From positions 62,001 to 126,000 of the forward strand of contig CAWCRN010000031.1 of NCBI GenBank assembly GCA_963797835.1: a stretch of 64,000 nucleotides of DNA, read 5' to 3'. Both the position numbers and the translations under genes were made by a program. The notes under the pieces are model-generated. The model searched no databases, was not told the origin of the DNA, and saw nothing but the letters and a program-made list of their open reading frames with translations. Of the stretch, positions 1 through 7,488 are shown piece by piece. Position 1 is the first letter of the stretch. Every line of letters starts with the position of its first letter. This DNA is from JBDTSW01 sp963797835 (GTDB lineage Bacteria; Actinomycetota; Thermoleophilia; Solirubrobacterales; 70-9).

Positions 1-2
1 CC

Positions 3-173
3 GACCGGGCTGCCATGGAACGATGGGTTCGAGGTCGACGCAACGTCAACTACACGCCGTTCGCGATCGTGCTGCCGCTGATCTTCGGGGTCTGGTATCT
101 GATCTCGGCGAAGGATCGCTACCAGGGCCCGATCCGGACGCTGGAGGAGGACGAGGTCACGCGCGACGTCTAG
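3..173 (+). CDS. Amino-acid permease, C-terminal end (partial)
   Basis: Open from the window edge to TAG at 171-173. The readable part has one hydrophobic helix (about residues 19-35, starting near YTPFAIVLP) followed by a short charged tail ending EEDEVTRDV. This matches the last membrane segment and cytoplasmic tail of APC-superfamily permeases. It lies 21 bases before a gamma-glutamylation operon, so a polyamine, amine or amino-acid uptake role (PuuP-like) is inferred from context. Only 56 residues are visible, so substrate and family remain uncertain. Confidence 0.5.
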   Translation, partial: DRAAMERWVRGRRNVNYTPFAIVLPLIFGVWYLISAKDRYQGPIRTLEEDEVTRDV

Positions 174-194
174 CGCTGGGTAACCTGGGCTGAG

Positions 195-1526
195 GTGACG
201 CTGGACGAGCTCAAGAAGGCTGTTGACAACGACGAGGTGGACACCGTCCTGCTCGTGATCGCGGACATGGAGGGGCGGCTCCAGGGCAAGCGGCTGACCG
301 CCGACCACTTCCTGAACGACACGGTCGAGCACGGCGCCGAGGGCTGCAACTACCTGCTCGCGGTGGACGTGGACATGGACACCGTCGAGGGCTACGAGAT
401 GTCCTCGTGGTCGCGCGGCTACGGCGACTTCGTGATGAAGCCCGGACTTCGACACGCTGCGCACGATCCCCTGGCACGAGGGCACCGTCCTGCTGATGGC
501 CGACCTCGGCTGGCACGACGGCTCCGACGTGGTCGCCTCGCCGCGGCAGATCCTGCGCAAGCAGCTCGCCCGGCTCGAGGAGCGGGGCTGGAAGGCGTTC
601 GCCGGGACCGAGCTCGAGTTCATCGTCTTCACCGACACCTACGAGGAGGCCTGGAAGAAGGCCTATCGCGACCTCGACCCGGTCGAACCTCTACAACGTC
701 GACTACTCGATGCTGGGCACCGCGCGGATCGAGCCCCTGATCCGGCGCATCCGCAACTCGATGATGGGACGCGGACATGAAGGTCGAGAACTCGAAGGGC
801 GAGTGCAACTTCGGCCAGCACGAGATCAACTTCCACTACGACGAGGCGCTCGCCGCCTGCGACGACCACGTGATCTACAAGAACGGGGCCAAGGAGATCG
901 CCTCGCAGGAGGGCTATGCGATCACCTTCATGGCGAAGTTCAACGAGCTCGAGGGCAACTCGTGCCACATCCACTGCTCGCTTCAGAACGAGGGCGGCAG
1001 CAACGTGTTCGCCGACGACGAGCAGACGTTCCACCACTTCCTGGCCGGCCAGCTCGCCTGCCTGCAGGAGCTGACCCTCTTCTACGCGCCCCAGATCAAC
1101 TCGTACAAGCGCTTCGTCCCGGGCTCGTTTGCGCCGACCGCGGTCGCCTGGGGCGACGACAACCGCACCTGTTCGATGCGCGTCGTCGGCCACGGCCAGG
1201 CGAAGCGGCTCGAGAACCGGCTGCCGGGCGCCGACGTCAACCCGTACCTGGCTCTCGCCGCGATGATCGCCGCCGGCCTGCACGGCGTCGACAACGAGCT
1301 GCCGCTCGAGGATCCGCTTCCGGGCAACGCCTACGAGGCCGACAAGCCGCACGTCCCCCACACGATGTACGCGGCGCGCGACCTGTTCGCCTCCAGCGAG
1401 GTCGCCGGCGAGGCCTTCGGCCAGGAGGTCGTCGACCACTACCTGAACCGAGCCCGGATCGAGCTCGAGGCCCTCGAGGGCGCCGTCACCGACTGGGAGC
1501 GCTTCCGCGGGTTCGAGCGACTGTGA
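195..1526 (+). CDS. Glutamine-synthetase-family ligase (PuuA-like), frameshifted
   Basis: Expected to join glutamate to an amine or ammonia using ATP in the cytoplasm. The beta-grasp N-terminus (DTVLLVIADMEGRLQGKR), a catalytic-domain segment (GTELEFIVF), KGECNFGQHEINF, NSCHIHCSLQ and the ATP/Glu-binding run from NSYKRFVPGSFAP to ADVNPYLALAAMIAAG are all present, about 443 residues in total. The reading frame breaks three times by one extra base (near 441, 684 and 767). GTG 195 is the start. The following C26 hydrolase overlaps by GTGA and an aldehyde dehydrogenase follows, which favours a gamma-glutamyl-amine ligase over a nitrogen-assimilating GlnA. That role is inferred from neighbours. 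Confidence 0.8.
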
Positions 1527-2242
1527 GCGGCCGCCCCGTCGTGGGGATCTGCGCCGCCGTCGAGCGGGCGCGGTGGGCGGCGTGGGAACTCGACGTGAAC
1601 CTCTCGCCGCGAAGCTACTCGCGCGAGGTCGCCGGGGCCGGCGCGCAGCCCGTGATCCTGCCGCCCACCGAGGCGATGACCGCCGCGCCGGAGGAGGTGC
1701 TCGAGCGCATCGACGCGCTGCTCATAGCCGGGGGCGGCGACATCGACCCCACGCTCTACGGAGCCACCCCGGCCGAGGGAACCACGGGCGTCCGACCCGA
1801 GCGCGACGCCTTCGAGTTGGCCCTTTGCCGGGCGGCGGTGGCGATCGACATGCCCCTGCTGGGCATCTGCCGCGGGATGGAGCTCCTGAACGTCGCGCGC
1901 GGGGGCGACCTCGTCCAGCAGCTCGACACCGCGGGCACCCACCTGCACACTCCCGGCAGCTTCTCCGACCACGACGTCGTACTGGAGCCCGCGTCGCTCG
2001 CGGCCCGGGCCGTGGGAGCCGAGCGGATCACCGTCCGCTCGCATCATCACCAGGGAGTGGGGTCGCTGGGCGACGGCCTCGTCGTCTCCGGCCGCGCGGT
2101 CGAGGACGACGTGGTCGAGGCGATCGAGCTGCCCGACCGCACCTTCACCCTCGGCGTACTCTGGCATGCCGAGGAGGAGGAGGGGAGCCGCGTCGTGGCC
2201 TCCTTCGTCGCCGCCGTCAGGGCGGGGGCGGTGGCCGGGTGA
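1523..2242 (+). CDS. Peptidase C26 / gamma-glutamyl-GABA hydrolase-like
   Basis: Class I glutamine-amidotransferase fold of 239 residues, probably hydrolysing a gamma-glutamyl amide made by the upstream ligase. The nucleophile elbow is LLGICRGMELLN (Cys near residue 115). The catalytic His and Glu appear in LWHAEEEE near the C-terminus, and the PuuD-type IAGGGDIDP and RSHHHQGV motifs are present. GTG 1523 overlaps the ligase stop, and the aldehyde dehydrogenase start overlaps this gene's stop, so the three are translationally coupled. The frame is intact. Family assignment is firm; the exact substrate is inferred. Confidence 0.85.
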   Translation: MSGRPVVGICAAVERARWAAWELDVNLSPRSYSREVAGAGAQPVILPPTEAMTAAPEEVLERIDALLIAGGGDIDPTLYGATPAEGTTGVRPERDAFELALCRAAVAIDMPLLGICRGMELLNVARGGDLVQQLDTAGTHLHTPGSFSDHDVVLEPASLAARAVGAERITVRSHHHQGVGSLGDGLVVSGRAVEDDVVEAIELPDRTFTLGVLWHAEEEEGSRVVASFVAAVRAGAVAG

Positions 2243-3624
2243 GTGACGTGATCACGGTCGTCGAGCCGGCCACGGCCGAGCCGATGGCGGAGGTGCCGCG
2301 GGCCGGGGAGGCCGAGGTGGACGCCGCGGTGGCGCGGGCGAAGGAGGCGTTCGAGGGCTGGCGCCGGGTCAGCACCGCCCGACCGTGCGGCCATGCTGCA
2401 CGCGCTCGCGGACGCGGTCGGCCGAGCGCCAAGAGGACCTCGCCACGCTCGAGGCCCGCAACGCCGGCAAGCCCATAGCCGACGCGCGCGGCGAGATCGG
2501 GATGGTGGCCGAGTGCTTCCGCTACTACGCCGGCGCGGTGCAGCGCCTCCTGGGCGACACGATCCCGGTCGCGGGCGGCGTCGACATGACGTTCCGCGAG
2601 CCGCTGGGGGTCGTGGGGATGATCGTGCCCTGGAACTTCCCGCTGGTGATCAGCTCGTGGAAGCTGGCGCCGGCGCTCGCGGCCGGGAACTCGGTTGTGT
2701 TGAAGCCGGCCGAGCTGACGCCGCTCTCGGCCCTGGAGCTCGAGCGGATCGCGGTGGAGGCCGGCATCCCCGAGGGCGTCGTCAACGTGGTGGCGGGCAA
2801 GGGCTCGGTGGCGGGCCAGCGCCTGGTCGAGCACCCCGACGTCGCGAAGGTCGCCTTCACCGGCTCGACCGAGGTCGGGCGCGGGATCGCCGCGACCGCG
2901 GCGCAGACGATCAAGCGGGTGACGCTCGAGCTGGGCGGCAAGTCGGCCAACGTCGTCTTCGCCGACGCCGACCTCGAGGCGGCCGCCGCGGCGGCGCCGG
3001 GCGGGGTCTTCGGCAACGCCGGGCCAGGACTGCTGCGCGCGCTCGCGGATCCTGGTCGAGCGCCCCGCGCTCGACGAGTTCATGGGCCACCTGGAGACGG
3101 CCGTCAAGGGCCTTCGCGTGGGCGACCCGCTGGCCGACGAGACGCAGATGGGGCCGCTGATCTCCGCCTCGCACCGCGAGACGGTCGCCTCCTTCCTCGA
3201 GGGGAACGGCTCGGAGGTGCCGCCGGTGGCGTTCACCGGCTCGGCTCCCGAGGGCCCCGGGTTCTGGTTCGCGCCGACGGTGCTCTGCCCCGTCGCGAAC
3301 ACCGACCGCCAGGCGCGCGAGGAGATCTTCGGCCCGATCGCGTCGGTGATCCCGTTCGAGGGCGAGGCCGAGGCGGTCGCGATCGCCAACGACACCCCCT
3401 ACGGCCTCTCGGGCTCGATCTGGACGCGCGACGGGGCGAAGGCGCTGCGCTGCGCGCGGGCGATCGAGAGCGGCGTGATCTCGATCAACTCGAACACCTC
3501 GGTGCGGGTCGAGACCCCGTTCGGCGGCTTCAAGCAGTCGGGCATCGGCCGCGAGCTGGGCCCGCACGCGCTCGAGCACTACACCGAGGTGAAGAACGTC
3601 TACTACGCCACGGAGGAGGGCTGA
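2239..3624 (+). CDS. NAD(P)-dependent aldehyde dehydrogenase, frameshifted
   Basis: ALDH superfamily, likely oxidising the aldehyde formed in the gamma-glutamylation route (PuuC-like). Visible motifs are PWNFPLVISSWKLAPALAAG (cofactor binding), FTGSTEVG, the general base in LELGGKSANVVF, the catalytic cysteine in GQDCC once the frame is restored, and EIFGPIASVIPF. Restored length is about 460 residues, usual for the family. Single extra bases near 2381, 2424 and 3022 break the frame. GTG 2239 overlaps the upstream stop, and the downstream SDR begins at the TGATG junction at 3622-3626. Confidence 0.85.
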
Positions 3625-4371
3625 TGCCGGGACGGCTGCGAGGACAAGGTCTGCGTGATCACCGGCGCCGCGTCGGGGATCGGCGCCGAGTCGGCCCGCC
3701 TGTTCGCCGGCGAGGGCGCGAGGGTGGTGGGCGTCGATCTCGACGAGGGGGCGGAGGGCGAGCTCGCGCTCGTCGCCGACGTCACCGACTCCGACCAGGT
3801 GCGCGAGATGTACGAGGAGGCGCGGGCGAAGCTGGGCCGGATCGACGTCCTCTTCAACAACGCCGGCATCAACCCGCCCGACGACCTCGACGTGGTCGAC
3901 AGCGACCTCGACGCCTGGCAGCGGGTCCAGGACGTGAACGTCCGCGGCGTCCTGCTCTGCTGCAAGCACGGGATCCCGCATCTGCTCGACGGCGGCGGCG
4001 GGTCCGTCATCAACATGGCGTCGTTCGTCGCGCTCATGGGCGCCGCCACGTCGCAGATCTCCTACAGCGCCTCGAAGGGCGCGGTGCTCTCGATGTCGCG
4101 CGAGATGGGCGTCGAGTTCGCCCGCCGCGGCGTGCGCGTGAACGCGCTGTGCCCGGGCCCGGTCGACACGCCGCTGCTCCAGGAGCTGTTCGCCGCCGAT
4201 CGCGCCCAGGCCGAGCGCCGCCTCGTCCATCTGCCGATGGGCCGCTTCGCCCAGGCCCGCGAGATCGCCCAGGCCGCCCTCTTCCTGGCCTCCGACGAGA
4301 GCTCCTACGTGAACGCCGCGACCTTCATGGTCGACGGCGGCATCACGGGCGCCTACGTCACCCCCGACTGA
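3624..4371 (+). CDS. Short-chain dehydrogenase/reductase, frameshifted near start
   Basis: Classical SDR of about 248 residues. The cofactor motif TGAASGIG follows a one-base insertion near 3638. LFNNAGIN, the catalytic Tyr/Lys in ISYSASKGAV and the late motif LCPGPVDTPLL are all present, and the C-terminus MVDGGITGAY is typical. It starts in the aldehyde dehydrogenase stop (TGATG), so it is the last gene of the Puu-like operon. It may oxidise a hydroxyl or amine-derived intermediate; substrate unknown. A REP-like palindrome pair lies 10 bases after the stop. Confidence 0.8.
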
Positions 4372-4381
4372 CCCCCCCTGA

Positions 4382-4426
4382 GGGGTCAGACCCCTTAAGT
4401 CGGCTCCACTCATGGGGTCTGACCCC
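4382..4426. repeat. REP-like inverted pair, copy 1
   Basis: Two 13-base palindromes, GGGGTCAGACCCC (4382-4394) and its reverse complement GGGGTCTGACCCC (4414-4426), are separated by 19 bases. Each is itself a GGGGTC/GACCCC stem around one base. The same pair recurs at 5017-5060 and 28440-28484, with a half copy at 13762-13774. The right half overlaps the last codons of the adjacent transposase. The arrangement is that of a bacterial interspersed mosaic (REP doublet). Confidence 0.8.
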
Positions 4427-4964
4427 GCTGTGGATCGACGTAGGCGACGTAGCGCTTCATCGCGTCGGAACCGTCCTCGAAATGAGTAAGCAGTCGCCGG
4501 ATATCCAGCCAGCGAGGACCAGTGCCGGCGAGGACAGCGTGGTGGCTACTCCAGGGCCACTCCGAAGGACGCTGGCATAGGCCCGCCTCGACCGGGTTAC
4601 GGGCGATGTAGGCAACGACCGCCAAGAGCTGCTGATCGGACTTCGCCCTTACCGCGCCATATCGGCCCTGGAACAGATGCCCTACCCGGCCGTGGCGGGC
4701 GTTGAAAGCCTGCGCGTAGCGACCATGTAGCTGCTGCATTCCTTTGCTGAGATTCGCGTAGGGCGTCTCGAGGAGTAGGTGAACGTGGTTCTCCATCAGG
4801 CAGTACGAGAGACACCTCCACCTCACCCCGGTCGTCACACGACCAAGCAATGCCAGGTATGCCCCACGGTCGTAGTTGTCCATGTAGATCCGGGCCTTGG
4901 CGTTGCCACGGGCGTACACGTGGTAGAGGCCACCCTCGACGTTCTCGCGATGGGGACGAGCCAT
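4410..4964 (-). CDS. REP-associated tyrosine transposase (RAYT, Y1_Tnp)
   Basis: IS200/IS605-like single-strand nuclease of 184 residues from ATG 4964. Family landmarks are GGLYHVYARGN near the start, the HUH metal motif in ENHVHLLLE, and the region QQLHGRYAQAFNARHG-RVGHLFQGRY that holds the catalytic tyrosine. The C-terminal IARNPVEAGL and PWSS motifs are typical of RAYTs. An upstream in-frame extension to 5012 is possible but lacks the conserved start context. REP doublets sit on both sides, and the last codons (Gln-Thr-Pro-stop) are read from the repeat itself. The frame is intact, so the enzyme may be active. Confidence 0.9.
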   Translation of the reverse strand: MARPHRENVEGGLYHVYARGNAKARIYMDNYDRGAYLALLGRVTTGVRWRCLSYCLMENHVHLLLETPYANLSKGMQQLHGRYAQAFNARHGRVGHLFQGRYGAVRAKSDQQLLAVVAYIARNPVEAGLCQRPSEWPWSSHHAVLAGTGPRWLDIRRLLTHFEDGSDAMKRYVAYVDPQRGQTP

Positions 4965-5016
4965 GACCCATACGACCCCGAGGGCGCCGCCCGCGCCCCC
5001 ATCCGACCGCACCGAC

Positions 5017-5060
5017 GGGTCAGACCCCTTGAGTCGCCCCCACTCATGGGGTCTGACCCC
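5017..5060. repeat. REP-like inverted pair, copy 2
   Basis: GGGTCAGACCCC (5017-5028, one G shorter than copy 1) and GGGGTCTGACCCC (5048-5060) are separated by 19 bases. The spacer closely resembles that of copy 1 (TTGAGTCG...CCACTCAT versus TTAAGTCG...CCACTCAT). With copy 1 it brackets the transposase gene, as if gene and repeats could move as a unit. Confidence 0.8.
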
Positions 5061-5077
5061 ATTGCGGGGCGGGGCGG

Positions 5078-5803
5078 CTAGGCGACCGGCGCGCCCGTGC
5101 GGGCGGCCACGACGTCAACGAAGCGGTCGCACAGCCCGCGGCCGAGGCGGTTCCAGTCGTCGATCCGCGGATCGGTCTCCGCGTGGAGGCGAGCCGGATC
5201 GAGCCCCATCGCGATCGCGTCGGGGTCCACCAGGTCCTCGTCGATCCAGGTCCGGGCGTCGGCGGCCGAGACCTCGGCGTGGAACTGGATGCCCCACGCC
5301 AGCTCGCCGAGGCGGTAGGCCTGCAGACACACGGCGCTGCGCGCGAGCGCGACGGCGCCTGGGGGCAGCGGCACCTCGTAGGAGTGCCACTCGAGCGCGG
5401 TGAACGACGGCGCCAGCGGCCCGATCAGCGGGTCGTCGCGTCCCTCGTCGGTGACCTCCACCTCGTACCAGCCGATCTCCGGCTCGCGAGCCCGGCGCGC
5501 GGGCGAGCCGGCGGCGTCGCCGACGAGTTGCGATCCCAGGCACGATCCCAGCAGAGGCACCTCGCGGTGGATCAGCTCGGCGAGCAGCTCCTTCTCGGGG
5601 CGCATCCAGGCGTGCTCGGAGTCCTGGTCGGGGTGGGCCGCGGCGCCGAACGTGAGCACGGCGTCGTAGCCCAGCGGGTCAGCGGGCGGCGAGTCGGTCT
5701 CGGCGATGAACCATTCGTCCAGCGCGACCCCACGCGCCGCCATCGTCTCGGCGAAGACGCCGGGCCCGGCATCGCGCTGATGGGTGATCGCGAGCGCTCG
5801 CAT
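5078..5803 (-). CDS. Type 1 glutamine amidotransferase-like protein
   Basis: Class I GATase of 241 residues. The nucleophile elbow is LLGSCLGSQL (Cys near 89) and the His-x-Glu pair is in WGIQFHAEV. A long C-terminal helix region after the HxE motif resembles GuaA-like stand-alone amidotransferases of unknown substrate. Start ATG 5803; frame intact. It faces away from the Puu operon across the RAYT element and is followed on the same strand by a secreted FG-GAP protein, so no operon partner is evident. Confidence 0.75.
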   Translation of the reverse strand: MRALAITHQRDAGPGVFAETMAARGVALDEWFIAETDSPPADPLGYDAVLTFGAAAHPDQDSEHAWMRPEKELLAELIHREVPLLGSCLGSQLVGDAAGSPARRAREPEIGWYEVEVTDEGRDDPLIGPLAPSFTALEWHSYEVPLPPGAVALARSAVCLQAYRLGELAWGIQFHAEVSAADARTWIDEDLVDPDAIAMGLDPARLHAETDPRIDDWNRLGRGLCDRFVDVVAARTGAPVA

Positions 5804-5833
5804 CCCGGAAGTGTGGCAGCGCCGGCGGAGCCG

Positions 5834-7444
5834 TCAGGGCAGGGCGTCGCCGAACAGGTCGCCCGCCTCGATTCCGTCGCTCGAGACGGGCGCGCCCTGG
5901 CTGAAGAGGACGTCCGCGTCAACGACGATCCCAGTCGCGCTCCCGCGCAGGATCTGGACGACGCCGTCGTTGTCGTCCCCGCCGAGGGCGAAATTCTCCT
6001 GCGGCACGCCGACGACCAGATCCCCCCGCGCGTCGGCGGTGAAGTCACCCGCCTCGAGGGTCTCGCCGAAGCGGTCCGCGCTCTCGACCATGCCCTCGAC
6101 CCCGGGGACGTCCTGGTGCAGGTAGATGCCGCCGGCGGCGCCCGGGCTCCCTCCCTCGCTCCCGAGCAGGACGTGAACGGCCCCGTTCTGTCCAGCACCG
6201 GTCCCGACGATCTGCTCGAACAGCGCCGTCGCCGCGAGGTCGGCGACGCGGTCGCCGTTGAAGTCCCCGCTCTCCAGCGTGAAGCCGAAGCGGTCGCCCG
6301 CCTCGGCGGTCTCCGCCCCCGGTACACCGGCGGTCTCCTGCGTGAAGAACTGGTTGCGCGTCAGCCCGATTCCTCGGTTGTCCCCGTAGAGGACGTTGAA
6401 CGCGCCGTCGCGGTCGTTGGCGCCGATCGCCAGGCTCTCGAATGGGATGCCGACGACGAGGTCCTCATGGTCGTCTCCGTCGAGGTCGCCCGCCGTGAGC
6501 GCCGTCCCGAACACGTCTCCCGCCTGTGCTCCGTCCCCGGGGACGCCTGCGGTGGCCTGGCTCAGGAACTGGTCGCCGCGCGTCGTCAGCCCGTCGGGGC
6601 TGCCGTCGATCACGTGGACGCCGCCGTCGTTGTCGTTGGCTCCCGAGGCGACGTCCTCGAGGGTCACGGCCACGGCCAGGTCGTCGCGCCCGTCGGCGTT
6701 GAAGTCGCCAACCTCGAGCGTCCTGCCGAATATGTCCTGGGGCTCAGCGCCGTCGCCCGCGACCCCCTCCTTCTCCTGGCTCCAGAGCTGGTCGCCGTCG
6801 GTTGTGAGCCCGCGCGGGCCGCCGTAGAGCACGTGCACCACCCCGACGCGGGACCCGGCTGCCGTCCCCTCGTCGGACACCCCGATCGCCAGGTCCGAGT
6901 AACGGTCGCCGTCGAAGTCGCCCGACGCCAGGGTCGAGCCGAACTGATCGAGCAGCTCCGGGTCGTCCCCACGCAGGCCCGGCGTCGCCTGCGTCAGCAC
7001 GCGGTCGCCGTCGGTCGAGAGCCCCCCGCCGGCGCCGTAGAAGAGGTGGACGCTGCCGTCTCGGTCGTCCGCCCCTTCGGGGACGTCCTCGAGCGGGACG
7101 GCGACCGCGAGGTCGCTGTGCCCGTCCCGGTTGAAGTCGCCCTGTGCCAGCTCCGCCCCGAACTGGTCGACGGCCTCCGCGGCCCCACGCACACCGGGCG
7201 CGGCCTCGGTGATGAACTGGCTCGAGGTGAACGCGCCCGCGAGCGGGTTGCCGTAGAGCACGCTCACCGCACCGTCGGAGTCGTTGCCGCCGGCAACGAG
7301 GTCCTCCCCCGGGGATCCGATCGCGAGATCGCGGTTACCGTCGTCGTTGAAGTCGCCGTTCAACGCGAGCGACGTCGTGGGAGCGACGAGCCCCGCGAGC
7401 ATCGCGACGGTGAAGAGCCCTGGGACTCGGCTGTTCCTGCGCAT
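5834..7444 (-). CDS. Secreted FG-GAP repeat protein (integrin alpha-like propeller)
   Basis: 536 residues. The N-terminal signal peptide has a basic start (MRRNSR), a hydrophobic core and cleavage near LAL-NGD. The rest is about seven FG-GAP repeats of roughly 65 residues, each with a calcium-loop pattern such as DFNDDGNRDLAIG, DFNRDGHSDLAVA or DLDGDDHEDLVVG, followed by a VLYG-type strand. This predicts a seven-bladed calcium-binding beta-propeller at the cell surface or outside the cell. No catalytic domain or anchor is seen. The frame is intact over 1.6 kb. Role probably adhesion or ligand binding; not determined. Confidence 0.85.
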   Translation of the reverse strand: MRRNSRVPGLFTVAMLAGLVAPTTSLALNGDFNDDGNRDLAIGSPGEDLVAGGNDSDGAVSVLYGNPLAGAFTSSQFITEAAPGVRGAAEAVDQFGAELAQGDFNRDGHSDLAVAVPLEDVPEGADDRDGSVHLFYGAGGGLSTDGDRVLTQATPGLRGDDPELLDQFGSTLASGDFDGDRYSDLAIGVSDEGTAAGSRVGVVHVLYGGPRGLTTDGDQLWSQEKEGVAGDGAEPQDIFGRTLEVGDFNADGRDDLAVAVTLEDVASGANDNDGGVHVIDGSPDGLTTRGDQFLSQATAGVPGDGAQAGDVFGTALTAGDLDGDDHEDLVVGIPFESLAIGANDRDGAFNVLYGDNRGIGLTRNQFFTQETAGVPGAETAEAGDRFGFTLESGDFNGDRVADLAATALFEQIVGTGAGQNGAVHVLLGSEGGSPGAAGGIYLHQDVPGVEGMVESADRFGETLEAGDFTADARGDLVVGVPQENFALGGDDNDGVVQILRGSATGIVVDADVLFSQGAPVSSDGIEAGDLFGDALP

Positions 7445-7488
7445 TCGGATACCCCTCCGGTTCGACCCTGGGCGACACCGTACTCCGT

